Positions 46,571 to 55,655 are shown, counted from the stretch's first letter. The stretch is DNA of 64,000 nucleotides from Ponticoccus alexandrii (GCF_016806125.1 NZ_CP047169.1:121075-185074); one strand, 5' to 3'. Translations and numbers: made by a program. The notes: generated by a model not told the origin, from the letters alone.

Positions 46571-47511
46571 GACGCGGTGACTTTCGGGTCGAAGAAGGAA
46601 TAGAGCAGGTCGATCACGACGTTCACGACCACGTAGACGAAGGCGATGAACAGCATGCAGCCCTGGATGACCGGGTAGTCGCGGGCGTAGATCGCGTCGA
46701 TCATCAGGCGCCCAAGCCCGGGGATGGTGAAGACGGTCTCGATCACCGCGATGCCGCCCAGCAGGTTGCCAAGGATCAGGCCCAGCAGCGTCAGCGTCGG
46801 CCCGAACGCGTTCTTGAACACGTGGCGGCGCAGGATGGTGCTTTCCTTCAGGCCCTTGGCGCGGGCGTGGGTGATGTATTCAAGGCGCAGGACCTCAAGC
46901 GTCGAGGCGCGCGACATCCGGATCACCGACCCCAGTTCGTGCAGGAAGAGGGTCGTCACCGGCAGCACGAGGTAGAGCAGTCCGGTCATCGGGTTCTCGG
47001 TGACCGAGACGTAGCCCACGACCGGGAACCAGCCCATGTTGAGGCCGAAGAACAGCAAGAGCAACAGGCCCAGCCAGAAGGTCGGGATCGACAGCAGCAC
47101 GGTGGCGAGGCTGACGAAGGCGATGTCCGTCACGCTGTTCTGGCGCGCGGCGGCGATGATGCCCGCGGGCACCGCCACCACCGTCGCCAGCAGCACCGCC
47201 GGCAGCACGATCTGGATGCTGACCATGAACCTCTCGAGGATCAGGGGCAGTACCGGTTCGTCCAGCCAGATGGACTGCCCGAAATCTCCCATGAGGATGT
47301 TCCGTCCCCAGATCAGGAACTGGTCGACGACCGACAGGTCCAGCCCCAGTCTCTCGCGCAGCGCGGCGATGTCCGCCGCATCGGCCTGATCGCCCAGCAG
47401 CAAGGCGGCCGGATCGCCCGGAACCAGACGGATCAGGGTGAAGACGGTCACGGCGACCAGGAAAAGCGTCGGGATGGCCGACGCGAAACGCGATATAAGG
47501 AAACGGCCCAC
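46567..47511 (-). CDS. peptide-type ABC importer permease, DppB-like (operon 2)
   Basis: A 314-residue permease: 'TVFTLIRLVPGDPAALLLGDQA', 'WGRNILMGDFGQSIW', EAA-type loop 'TRARAKGLKESTILRRHVFKNAFGPTLT'-like region with 'VFTIPGLGRLMIDAI'. GTG start, 7 bp after the upstream hydrolase stop. Confidence 0.92.
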   Translation of the reverse strand: MGRFLISRFASAIPTLFLVAVTVFTLIRLVPGDPAALLLGDQADAADIAALRERLGLDLSVVDQFLIWGRNILMGDFGQSIWLDEPVLPLILERFMVSIQIVLPAVLLATVVAVPAGIIAAARQNSVTDIAFVSLATVLLSIPTFWLGLLLLLFFGLNMGWFPVVGYVSVTENPMTGLLYLVLPVTTLFLHELGSVIRMSRASTLEVLRLEYITHARAKGLKESTILRRHVFKNAFGPTLTLLGLILGNLLGGIAVIETVFTIPGLGRLMIDAIYARDYPVIQGCMLFIAFVYVVVNVVIDLLYSFFDPKVTAS

Positions 47512-47518
47512 TATGTCC

Positions 47519-48445
47519 TCACTTCCCGGAAGTTGCGCGACCGGCGGCGTGCCGCTCGGCCTCTTTCGCGTAGGAGCCGACGACCCGTGCGAAGGTTTCG
47601 GGGTGCTCCCAATGCGGGAAATGGCCTGCGGTGTTGAAGATCCGGATCTCGGTGTCGCGCTGTTGCGGCGTCAGAAGTTCCAGCAGGTACTTGCCGTTCT
47701 CCAGCGGCGCGACGGGATCGTTCAGCCCCCAGACCAACAGGGTGGGGCAGGGCAGGCCGGTGTCGTGGAACTGCCGGTGCAGCGCAGAGCGCCTGGCCGT
47801 CCACTGCGCCACGTAGGTGCGCAGGTGGGTCTCACCATCCGACATGACGCGGATCGCCTCGCCGGTCTTGTCCAGCGTCGCGATCTCTTCGGCTTCATCC
47901 ATCCACTCGGAGCGGACCGCGAGGATCGAATGGCAGGCGGTTTCGTAGATCCAGCGCAGGCTCGTGCGGCCCAGATAGGGCCGGGGCGGGTGCGCGTGGA
48001 TGACATTGCGACGGCTGACGCCGGGCGTCAGCGCATTCGCTGCCACAAGCGCGACGCTCGCGACCAGCTCGGGCTCTTCGGTGGCCAGCTGGGCGGCCAC
48101 AAAGGCGCCCTCGTCATGGCCCACGAGATGGACGCGGTCGTGTCCAAGTGCCCGGATCACCTTCAGCGCGTGGTCCTTGCTGGCCTCGAGGCTGTAGTCG
48201 TCCGCCGATGCCGGGTTGTCCGTCCGGCCCTGACCGAGACGATCGATGGCGATGACGGTGAAGTCCTGCGCCAGACGGTGAAAGACCGGGGCCCACATCA
48301 CGGAGGAGGCGACCTCGTCGGGCTTGCCCATGTAGCCGTTATGCAGAAGCACGAGGGCCGGCCCGTCGCCCGCCACGTAAAGCGTGGTGCGGATGCCGTC
48401 GACTTCGATCTCGCGTCGGGTGGTCTTCATGTGTTCAGCAGCCAT
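47519..48445 (-). CDS. alpha/beta hydrolase with Asp at the nucleophile position (operon 2)
   Basis: A 308-residue alpha/beta-hydrolase. The nucleophile elbow reads VHLVGHDEGAFVA, with Asp where its neighbour has Ser. 'VWGLNDPVAPLENG' supplies a likely acid and 'GHFPHWEHPETF' the His. An Asp nucleophile is known from epoxide hydrolases and haloalkane dehalogenases (GHDWG), so this enzyme may work by an alkyl-enzyme ester rather than as an esterase. The start at 48445 follows GAGGGGG and overlaps the upstream gene by 11 bp; ATG at 48430 is possible. Confidence 0.85.
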   Translation of the reverse strand: MAAEHMKTTRREIEVDGIRTTLYVAGDGPALVLLHNGYMGKPDEVASSVMWAPVFHRLAQDFTVIAIDRLGQGRTDNPASADDYSLEASKDHALKVIRALGHDRVHLVGHDEGAFVAAQLATEEPELVASVALVAANALTPGVSRRNVIHAHPPRPYLGRTSLRWIYETACHSILAVRSEWMDEAEEIATLDKTGEAIRVMSDGETHLRTYVAQWTARRSALHRQFHDTGLPCPTLLVWGLNDPVAPLENGKYLLELLTPQQRDTEIRIFNTAGHFPHWEHPETFARVVGSYAKEAERHAAGRATSGK

Positions 48446-49325
48446 CGGTGACCCCCTCGAGATGATCCTTGAGCACGCGGATGAAATTCTCGAACCGCTC
48501 GCGGTAAAGCGAGTGGCCGGACTGGTTGACGATTTGGATGCTGGTCCGCGGCTGATGCTTCGCGATCAGTTCGAACAGGCTGTAGCCCATCTCGATCGGG
48601 GCAGTCGGATCATTGTAGGCCCAGAGGATCTGCACGCGGCGCTGCAGCGGTTCGTTGGCCAGCCGCATGAACAGCTCCTCGCGGTCCTTCGCGAGATCCG
48701 GCAGGAAGTGCTTCACCCGGTAGCCGCCAGGACCCATCCGGGCGATGGCTTTGCGGATCTTCGGGGTGGCGAGGATTTCCAGCTTCTTGTCGATGGACGC
48801 GGACGACAGCGTCTCGGGCGAGAAGTAGTAGGCGTTGGTGGTGAACTCCATCGCCTCGCGCGTGCCCGGCTTGTGCGGGTTGCGCAGGTGGATGCCCTCG
48901 TTGCGGGCCCCCCCGGGGGCGACGGTGTTGCTGTCGCCGATGGTCAGCGAGGCGACGAGGTCGGGCCGTTCCAGCGTGGTGCGCGTCACGACATAGCCGC
49001 CGCGTGAATGGCCGACGAGGTGGTAGGGGCCCTTGCCCAGTTCCTCGAGGAAGGCGATGAAATGCTGCACCGAGCCCTTCATCGTCCAGCCGATCACCTC
49101 GTCCTCGGACGGGTTGTCGGTGTAGCCTTGGCCCAGCCGGTCGACGGCGATGGCAAGGCGGTCCTTGCCGATCTCCGCGATCAGGGGTTCGAAATCCTCG
49201 GCGTTCGAGGCCGAGCTGACGTCTCCGATGGTTCCGCCATGGACGAAGACGATGGGCGTTCCGCCCGATCCCTCCGACAGGTATCGCGTCCGGATGGCAC
49301 CGACGTTGATGAAATTTTCCTGCAT
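48435..49325 (-). CDS. alpha/beta hydrolase with Ser nucleophile (heads operon 2)
   Basis: A 296-residue alpha/beta-hydrolase with 'IVFVHGGTIGD' oxyanion region, elbow GHSRGG (Ser), 'LWAYNDPTAPIEMG' acid and 'NQSGHSLYRERF' His. It is related to the next gene (both carry DRLGQG-TDNP), so the pair arose by duplication with a change of nucleophile in one. GAGAGGG precedes the ATG. It is the first gene of the minus-strand importer operon; the IS1595 element sits about 270 bp upstream. Confidence 0.87.
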   Translation of the reverse strand: MQENFINVGAIRTRYLSEGSGGTPIVFVHGGTIGDVSSASNAEDFEPLIAEIGKDRLAIAVDRLGQGYTDNPSEDEVIGWTMKGSVQHFIAFLEELGKGPYHLVGHSRGGYVVTRTTLERPDLVASLTIGDSNTVAPGGARNEGIHLRNPHKPGTREAMEFTTNAYYFSPETLSSASIDKKLEILATPKIRKAIARMGPGGYRVKHFLPDLAKDREELFMRLANEPLQRRVQILWAYNDPTAPIEMGYSLFELIAKHQPRTSIQIVNQSGHSLYRERFENFIRVLKDHLEGVTDGC

Positions 49326-49588
49326 GACCCTCTCGCAAAGTTTCCGTCAAGAAAACGGAGGGCCACTAACAAGTAAAAGGAATTAAAGAGATGAATACAT
49401 TCCGTTTGGGAATGAAGCGGGCGGTGGGCACGTTGTCCTCCGCATGATCGCGAGGTCCCGATATGCGCCCCGGTGGCGGACCGGCGGAGTGTAGAACTTC
49501 CCGGCGGGCCGCCTGCTGAACCGCGTCTCGACAAAGCGCGTTTCCAGCAGCCGGGCAGATGATCCGACAGTCCTCAATTTCAGGAATA
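49326..49588. promoter_or_regulatory. upstream region of operon 2
   Basis: 263 bp between the first hydrolase start and the IS1595 target duplication. An AT-rich stretch just upstream of the start (ACTAACAAGTAAAAGGAATTAAAGAG at about 49364-49390, described here in pieces: ACTAACAAGT, AAAAGGAATT, AAAGAG) could hold the promoter; no clear operator palindrome was seen. Confidence 0.35.
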
Positions 49589-49596
49589 AATCGTTT
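49589..49596. repeat. 8-bp target site duplication, left copy
   Basis: AATCGTTT lies directly outside the left inverted repeat and recurs at 51371-51378. Eight base pairs is the usual duplication size for IS1595 elements. Confidence 0.8.
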
Positions 49597-49741
49597 CCCT
49601 ATTATCCACGAGAAAAAGCAAAACGTTCGGAAGTGCCCAGCCTGCTTGCCTCGCGAGGGCCCCGGCCACGCCATAACGTAGTCGCTTCCGGTTCGGAGAA
49701 ATCAGCCAATCTTCTGGGTTCCCCCGAAGCGAGGCCACACC

Positions 49742-50767
49742 ATGATCACCGAACTGAAGTCCGTCCGCGATGTATGGAAGAAGATGCCGACCGAACGCCA
49801 CGCGCGGCTCTTCGTCGAGAACGCCATCTGGGGCGATGAGCGGTTCTGTCCACATTGCGGAAGCTTGAGGTCGCGCCCGCTGCGTGGTGCATCCGTGCGC
49901 CCCGGCCTGTATCAATGCGTCGAGAGGGAATGTCGGAGCCAGTTCACTGTCACCACAAGGACGCCGCTCCACGCGACGAAGTTGGATCTCCGGACCTGGA
50001 TCGCCGCAATGTTCCTCGTGCTGACCTCCTCCAAGGGCATTTCGTCAGTCGTGATGTCGCGCATTTTGGGCGTGAACCAGAAGACCGCGTGGAAGCTTGG
50101 CCATGCGATCCGCGAGATGATGGATGATCGGCAGGGCATTGCGGGTCGACTGTCGGGAGTGGTCGAGGTCGACGAGGCCTTCGTCGGCGGCAAGCCGAAG
50201 TTCCGCCATGGCGTCAAGAACAAGCGGGGGCGAGGAACAGGCAAGCCAATCGCGCTCGTTGCTGCGGCGCGAAACGGTCAGGCTCGAGCCGTGCTCATCC
50301 CGAATGCTCGAGGGCGTACGATGAAGCCGATCATCGAGGGCTGGATCGATCCGACCTCGGCGCTGATCACCGATAAGAATCCAAGTTACGGAAGGATCGG
50401 GGCATCTTTTGCCAGCCACCATACGATCCAGCACAACAAGCGCCAGTATGCGAACACGAAGACCGGGGCGCACATCAACACCGTCGAGGCCGTGAACGCG
50501 GTCGTCCAGCGCGCTTTGATCGGCGTGTATCACCGTCTCGGACGGAAGCATTTACAGCGATACCTGGACGAGATCATCTGGCGATGGAACCACAGGACCC
50601 CGGAGAGCAAAGTGCGGAAACGGAAGTCTTCATCGGGCCTCTCAACCTCCGAGACCACGACCATATGGAGGCCTATCCCGGTTGTGGACCAGATGCGAAG
50701 CCTGCTCTGCGGCGTCGTCGGCCGCCAAATGAGACGCACGCCGTCGTGGGGTCTTCGGTGGCCATGA
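49742..50767 (+). CDS. IS1595-family transposase
   Basis: A 341-residue transposase. N-terminal zinc-ribbon 'FCPHCGSLRSRPLRG...YQCVERECRSQFTV' (CxxC...CxxxC), then HTH 'SSVVMSRILGVNQKTAWKLGHAI', then the ISXO2-like DDE domain with 'GVVEVDEAFVGGKPK' (first Asp), 'ALITDKNPSYGRIG' (second Asp) and 'NTVEAVNAVVQRAL' (E/N position) with a late 'YLDEIIWRWNHR'. All catalytic positions appear intact and no frameshift is seen. GAGG lies upstream of the ATG. Confidence 0.92.
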   Translation: MITELKSVRDVWKKMPTERHARLFVENAIWGDERFCPHCGSLRSRPLRGASVRPGLYQCVERECRSQFTVTTRTPLHATKLDLRTWIAAMFLVLTSSKGISSVVMSRILGVNQKTAWKLGHAIREMMDDRQGIAGRLSGVVEVDEAFVGGKPKFRHGVKNKRGRGTGKPIALVAAARNGQARAVLIPNARGRTMKPIIEGWIDPTSALITDKNPSYGRIGASFASHHTIQHNKRQYANTKTGAHINTVEAVNAVVQRALIGVYHRLGRKHLQRYLDEIIWRWNHRTPESKVRKRKSSSGLSTSETTTIWRPIPVVDQMRSLLCGVVGRQMRRTPSWGLRWP

Positions 50768-50854
50768 CCCGTAATTGAGAAGGTCCACTGAGAGATGTTT
50801 ACGACGCCCCGCATCATGGCTAAAGTTTTGGAAACAAGAAAGCCATTTTAGATG

Positions 50855-51301
50855 ATGCCGTCCTTCCAACAAGCGCTCGCTGGATTTCTTATGCTCGCTG
50901 CATGCTCGGATACCATTTTCCCTGGCTCAGAGCTGACGAAGATGCAAGTGAAGATCGTGCAAAGGAACGATCTGAACTATATGATCCAGCACCCGGATAC
51001 CGACGACAGCTATAACGGCACCACGCGTGAAGCAGCATTCATGATGGTTCGAAATATGCGAGCCGAACAAGCAGTCACGACCTTTCAAAGCGATGGCGCA
51101 GTTTGTGATGGCCGAACTTGCGTATGGACATATCGCGACCGCGAGACTTGGCCCGAAAGTGCATTCGGAATACGCCCACCAGGACCGCGTAGATCTTTCG
51201 ATCGGTTCCGTAGTGTGACGATAGAATCCGATATTGTAGCGGAACCGGAAGACCTAACCGTTCGTCACCAATCGGTCGAACGCTCGGCATCTCTTAGATA
51301 G
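50855..51301 (+). CDS. putative lipoprotein, passenger gene of the IS1595 element
   Basis: A 148-residue product starting MPSFQQALAGFLMLAACSD, a short signal with a lipobox (L-A-A-C), so probably an outer- or inner-membrane lipoprotein. The rest (KIVQRNDLNYMIQHP, CDGRTCVWTYRDRE) has no family I recognise and holds a C-x4-C pair that could form a disulfide. It ends 46 bp before the right inverted repeat and lies fully inside the element. The GC content is lower than the neighbours. IS1595 members with passenger genes are known; this one is unassigned. Confidence 0.6.
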   Translation: MPSFQQALAGFLMLAACSDTIFPGSELTKMQVKIVQRNDLNYMIQHPDTDDSYNGTTREAAFMMVRNMRAEQAVTTFQSDGAVCDGRTCVWTYRDRETWPESAFGIRPPGPRRSFDRFRSVTIESDIVAEPEDLTVRHQSVERSASLR

Positions 51302-51370
51302 CGGTTCTGTCGGCGAATTAGTCGCACGCAAGGATGGCGCGCCTTCTGCTTTTTCTTGTGGATAATAGGG

Positions 51371-51378
51371 AATCGTTT
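51371..51378. repeat. 8-bp target site duplication, right copy
   Basis: AATCGTTT directly follows the right inverted repeat and equals 49589-49596. Confidence 0.8.
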
Positions 51379-51425
51379 CTCTGAAAGCGCTTGTCCGATT
51401 GGAGGAGGGCGCAGAGGGGCTGACC

Positions 51426-52322
51426 CTAACGGTCACGTCGCCACCGGCTCAGCAGCATGGTGTGGAATTGCTCCGCAGCGGGCGACAAGGTCGATTTGGG
51501 AACCCTCACGATCCCGACCGTGCGCGAGACGGTCGGCTGAACCAGCGGGATGGCTGCGATGAAGGGGTGGGGATCGGCCGGAAGCGACATGCGGGGCAGG
51601 GCGGCGATGCCGAGACCCGCCTCGACCATGCCGAGAGACGTGGAGAGGTGCTGAACCTCGTAATAGGGGTTCAGCCGAATCTCTTCGTCCGCGAGAGCCA
51701 GATCCATGATGAGGCGGTTTCCGCTTGAACGGCCAACCGTGATGAGACGATTCTGCGCCACCTCGGCCCAGGACACCTGATCCCTCTCCGCAAGCGCGTG
51801 GTCACGCCGGCAGGCCAGATAGAAGGGTTCCTTGATCAGCGGCTCGAAGGTGACTTCGGGTTCGTTCTCTCCCAATAGCGTGATGCCGAAATCGACCTCG
51901 CGGCTGATCACGGATTGCAGCACCCGGTTCGCACCGGCATCTAGGATGCGAAACCGGATCGCGGGATATTCCGCCGCGAACTGGCCCATCACATCGGGGA
52001 GGAAGTAATTGGCCGCCGTCGGGATACAGGCGATGCTGACCAAGCCCGAGCGCCGCTCGGCAATCTCACGGACCGACAGCAGCGATGTCTCCAGATCGTC
52101 CAGCAAGCGCTTGGCGCGGGGCAGGAAATCGCGTCCGACGGCTGTCAGAAAGACCCGCCGGGTGGTGCGTTCGAGAAGCGGAACGCCAAGGACGGCTTCG
52201 AGTTTCTGGATGCGCCTCGTCAGAGCGGGCTGCGACAGGTTCATGTTGTCCGAGGCCGCGCGAAAGCTGCGCATTTCGGCTGTCGCGACAAAGGCTCTCA
52301 GGTCTTCAAGATCGACGTTCAT
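51426..52322 (-). CDS. LysR-family regulator next to the tannase-type hydrolases
   Basis: A 298-residue LysR protein: 'LEDLRAFVATAEMRSFRAASDNMNLSQPALTRRIQKLEAVLGVPLLERTTRRVFLT' and effector domain 'IACIPTAANYFLPDVMGQF', 'GMVEAGLGIAALPRMSL'. Complete. It follows two exported hydrolase genes on the same strand and precedes the IS1595 element and operon 2, so it may control either set. Confidence 0.9.
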   Translation of the reverse strand: MNVDLEDLRAFVATAEMRSFRAASDNMNLSQPALTRRIQKLEAVLGVPLLERTTRRVFLTAVGRDFLPRAKRLLDDLETSLLSVREIAERRSGLVSIACIPTAANYFLPDVMGQFAAEYPAIRFRILDAGANRVLQSVISREVDFGITLLGENEPEVTFEPLIKEPFYLACRRDHALAERDQVSWAEVAQNRLITVGRSSGNRLIMDLALADEEIRLNPYYEVQHLSTSLGMVEAGLGIAALPRMSLPADPHPFIAAIPLVQPTVSRTVGIVRVPKSTLSPAAEQFHTMLLSRWRRDR

Positions 52323-52464
52323 GCGTCCCTAGTCATTCTCGCTGCCATGCCTTTGCCGGGCCACCTTCGACCGTGCCAGGCCTCTGCATCAGGGTAATCA
52401 CCGGTGAACGCAACCGGACGGCGGCGCTGCCGGAGAGCATCCGGCAGCGCGCATAGTCAAGCGA

Positions 52465-53871
52465 TTACAGGTTGGGAACCTCGCTGTCGCGGAAGAAGGC
52501 GCGATTGAACTGCTCGGGCAGCCGGAAGCCGTGGTCGCCGTCAAGGGCCACGAAGCGCGCCTCTCCGGCGCTCGCGCCAAGCGCGTTCATCGCCTCGGGG
52601 TCGAGGTCGGCCCATTCGCCGGTTTCGAGGCGTTTGACCATGGCTGCCGTCGCCGCCGCAAGTTCCGCCTCGTTGAAGGTGCAGTGACCCGATGCGTTGA
52701 TGAAGGCCTGCCGGTAGAGGTCTTCGGTTCCCTCACGCGCGATCTTGGCGACGTAGCCTGCCATCACGGTGGCCGGGGTGCCGCCATCGCCGATGTTCGA
52801 GATGTGCAGAACCGGGATACCGATCTTCCCCGTGTGGGTGCGGGCGCGGTAGTAGTCGATGCCCTCGGCGGTTGCATCGACGCGCGGCCAGGCGTTCACC
52901 TTGTCGATATCCGCCGCGATGTCCGTTTCGGGATCGAGCCCGGCCTTTTCATACATCGACGCGACCAGATCGCGCTGCTGCTCGCTCGCGTTTGCGTAGA
53001 ACGCGTGATAGTCGATGTCGGTCGTCCACGACATGAGGCCAGCCGGGTTGTCCCACATGGGCCGTCCGGTGACGGACCGCAGTGCCCCGTCCGTCGCGAC
53101 ACGCACCATGGCATCCTGAAGCGACTCCGGGTCGTTCCAGTCCGGCAGGTCCGCTTCCGGGCTGCCCTGACTGCCCCAGACAGGATACTGCGCAATCGCC
53201 GTTGCCAGCGCCATTCGCGCCCGCCCCTCGGGCGTTTCCGCGGCCTCGTTCAGCGCGGTTTGCCATGCCTCCCGCGCGGCGGCCTGATCGCCATCGGCGA
53301 TGATCGGGTTGAGGTCGCCTTCGGGATCCAGCAAGGCCTTGAGCGAGATGGCCAGATCCAGCCGCATGTTGGCAAGCTCGACCGGCGTCGAGGCGTGCAT
53401 CGAGATCACGCCATCGAAGCGGTCGGGATGATCCTCGGCGACGCTGAGGCCCACGGACCCGCCGCCCGAACAGCCGAACTGGATCGCGTGCTCGGGTTCT
53501 CCGAACTGCTCTTCGAACTGGTCGAGCACCCGCACCATGTTGTCGGATTCGGCCTTAGGGTCCCAATTGGTGTTGCGGTCCGGGTGCCGTCTGGTGCCGG
53601 TATAGGCATAGCCATTGTTAAGGAAGAACGTCGCGCGCATCGTGCCGTCCTCGACATTGCCCACCGAGTCGAGGTCGTTGATGACGATGCCGTTCCAGTC
53701 CTGAGGCACGCTGATCTGCCATTCCTGTCCGTCGTCGAACACGCCGGTGACCTGTTTGGTCTCGCCGCTCTCCTGAGCGGATCCGGCGGACACGCTCAGG
53801 CACAGGGTCGCTGCCGCTGCCGCAAGAACGCGGGGCGTCGTGGTGATGGCCGAATGGGGTCCAGGTTTCAT
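52465..53871 (-). CDS. exported tannase-like hydrolase with CS...HC motif
   Basis: A 468-residue exported enzyme. Signal peptide 'TTPRVLAAAAATLCLSVSAGSAQ'. Nucleophile region FGCSGGGSVGLSVAEDHPD (Cys directly before Ser) and a late 'ASGHCTFNEAEL' (Cys directly after His) reproduce the CS-D-HC arrangement that defines the tannase/feruloyl esterase family, where the two Cys form a disulfide that joins the Ser and His. The ATG at 53871 has GGAGGAG upstream. It probably hydrolyses an ester in the periplasm or outside the cell. Exact substrate unknown. Confidence 0.78.
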   Translation of the reverse strand: MKPGPHSAITTTPRVLAAAAATLCLSVSAGSAQESGETKQVTGVFDDGQEWQISVPQDWNGIVINDLDSVGNVEDGTMRATFFLNNGYAYTGTRRHPDRNTNWDPKAESDNMVRVLDQFEEQFGEPEHAIQFGCSGGGSVGLSVAEDHPDRFDGVISMHASTPVELANMRLDLAISLKALLDPEGDLNPIIADGDQAAAREAWQTALNEAAETPEGRARMALATAIAQYPVWGSQGSPEADLPDWNDPESLQDAMVRVATDGALRSVTGRPMWDNPAGLMSWTTDIDYHAFYANASEQQRDLVASMYEKAGLDPETDIAADIDKVNAWPRVDATAEGIDYYRARTHTGKIGIPVLHISNIGDGGTPATVMAGYVAKIAREGTEDLYRQAFINASGHCTFNEAELAAATAAMVKRLETGEWADLDPEAMNALGASAGEARFVALDGDHGFRLPEQFNRAFFRDSEVPNL

Positions 53872-54026
53872 GGTATCTCCTCCTTTACCGTGGTTACTGC
53901 GGTTTCTTCCGCAGCGTTTCTTCATTCCAAGTGGATAGTGGTGGGCGATCCCGCACCGCCTCTGCGGCGCGGAACCCTGTCTCTGCGCAATCGACGGGCC
54001 GCAGTCGGCCGCGCCCCGCGTCAGGG

Positions 54027-55655
54027 TCAGTCCGTGACGCAGGCGTAGCTTTCAGCGTCCGCGACCTCGCCTTCCCCGCGATACTGCGGCCATGCGGGAT
54101 AGTCGCACATCGGCAGCGTGCGGCCGCGCATGGCCTCGGTGGTTGCCGCTGCGACCTCGCCGGCGGGCGGGATGCCGCTTTCGACCCAGGCGTCGAGCGC
54201 CGCAAGGTTGTTCCATGCCGGCCCGTAGGTCCCCGACCCGGACCCATGCGCAAGCCCCGGAACCAAGTAGAACCGCATGAAGGCTCGGGTGCGATCCTCG
54301 CCCATCTCCGAGACGATGGCATCGTAGAGCTTTGCCACGCCCAGGGGCGAGACGCTGGGATCTTCCGTCCCGTGCACGAGGATCAGCTTGCCCCCGTGAT
54401 CCGCGAATGCCGAGAGGTCTGGGTTTGTCGCGTCGATCATCTCCGACAAGGCGACCAGACGGTCGCTGTAGCTGCCGGGGTTCTGGATGTCGAAGCTGCC
54501 GAAATCGAGGGCGCCGTCCTGATTGACGAAATAGGTGAAGAACTCGTAGGCGCGCGCCGCGTGATGCGCGTGGGGCCCGGATTGCACGGGCTCCGCGTAG
54601 TCGGGCTGGCTGCCCAAGGCCATGGCGACCCCTTCGAGCGCGTTGTAGCCAAGGTATTCCGTCATCCCGTTCGCCAGCGCGTAGGGCAGGGTGTAGCCCT
54701 CGTGATAGACCTTGATGGTCCTGTCGATCTGTTCGTCCGTCAGGCAGGCTTCGGTTTCGGTGGCCCCGTCACTGCATCGCATGTCCTCGATGAATTGCGC
54801 GGCACCGGCGCGGCACTCCGCGATGTTGGAAACCAGACCGTCCTCGATGCCATCGAGGGCGTCGCATCGGGCGATTGACCGCGTCTGAATCTCCGCCACC
54901 AGCTCTGGCGGGATCCAGCCAGCCGAGCCGTCGGGATAGATCGCCTGCGTCAGGGCCGCCCCCCATAGCCTCAGCCCCATGAACCAGGCAGTGGGATAGT
55001 TCGACAGCACGCCGTCGTAGTCGGTTGGCCAGCGCATGGCCGCGGTCAGCCCTTCGCGCCCGCCGGTCGATCCGCCCTGAAAGTACACCCGCTGCACAGG
55101 CGTTCCGTAGGCCGATTGCGCCGTGACGCGCACGACGTCCAGCGCCTTCTTGATGTGCATCCACGCGTAGTTCTGCAGGGCCTCGTCGTTGCGCGCGAAG
55201 GAGGCATCGTTGGCGTTGATGCGCTCGTGACCGGAATCGTCGCCGAAGGTCACATAGCCCTGCGCCAGCGGGCTTGGCAGAGAAGGCAGACCGAGGGTCG
55301 GGGTCTTGCGGATCTCCGGGATGATCCCGTTGTAGCCGCCGCCGCCGTACTGCAGCATCTTCTCGTTCCAGTATTCAGGGAGGTTTGCTTCCCAGCGAAT
55401 CTCGAAGGCTTCCGGATCGACCGGAGAGATGATGCCCAGCACCTTGCAGAACGACCCGTGGTCCCTCGTCTCCTGCCACTCCGCCGAGGTGATCTGTGCC
55501 CCGGTTGTCGGAAGACCGATCCTTTCAGCACCGATGGCAAGCTGCACAAGCGCGGTGCAGTCTTCCTGGCTTAGTCGGGGCGCATTGGCGAATGCTCCGT
55601 TGGCGGACATCCCGACAACGATCGCTGCAACAGCCACGGCTGACGATCTTGACAT
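54027..55655 (-). CDS. exported tannase/feruloyl esterase family protein lacking the Cys pair
   Basis: A 542-residue protein with signal peptide 'SSAVAVAAIVVGMSANGAFA'. Tannase-family features: 'YGGGGYNG', 'YVTFGDDSGHE', nucleophile 'GGSTGGREGLTAAMRWPTDYDGVLSNYPT', 'GTEDPSVSP' (acid), 'LVPGLAHGSGSG' (His). The usual Cys before the Ser and Cys after the His are both Gly here, so the CS-D-HC disulfide is absent while the triad remains. It lies 155 bp upstream of the other hydrolase, same strand; the two likely act on related aromatic esters. Confidence 0.88.
   Translation of the reverse strand: MSRSSAVAVAAIVVGMSANGAFANAPRLSQEDCTALVQLAIGAERIGLPTTGAQITSAEWQETRDHGSFCKVLGIISPVDPEAFEIRWEANLPEYWNEKMLQYGGGGYNGIIPEIRKTPTLGLPSLPSPLAQGYVTFGDDSGHERINANDASFARNDEALQNYAWMHIKKALDVVRVTAQSAYGTPVQRVYFQGGSTGGREGLTAAMRWPTDYDGVLSNYPTAWFMGLRLWGAALTQAIYPDGSAGWIPPELVAEIQTRSIARCDALDGIEDGLVSNIAECRAGAAQFIEDMRCSDGATETEACLTDEQIDRTIKVYHEGYTLPYALANGMTEYLGYNALEGVAMALGSQPDYAEPVQSGPHAHHAARAYEFFTYFVNQDGALDFGSFDIQNPGSYSDRLVALSEMIDATNPDLSAFADHGGKLILVHGTEDPSVSPLGVAKLYDAIVSEMGEDRTRAFMRFYLVPGLAHGSGSGTYGPAWNNLAALDAWVESGIPPAGEVAAATTEAMRGRTLPMCDYPAWPQYRGEGEVADAESYACVTD

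Larger units (their letters stand above)
49597..51370 (+). mobile_element. IS1595-family insertion sequence with passenger gene (1774 bp)
   Basis: Terminal inverted repeats CCCTATTATCCACGAGAAAA... (left, 49597-49620) and its complement at the right end (51347-51370) match at 23 of 24 bases. Both ends are flanked by the 8-bp direct repeat AATCGTTT. It carries a transposase with an ISXO2-like domain and a second gene unrelated to transposition. Both ends and the transposase look intact, so it may be recent and active. It is inserted between a LysR gene and operon 2. Confidence 0.85.

Noticed and set aside
52531..54048. A 505-residue plus-strand frame opposite the tannase-like hydrolase
   Set aside because: The minus strand has a signal peptide, a GGAGGAG ribosome site and catalytic motifs; the plus frame has none.
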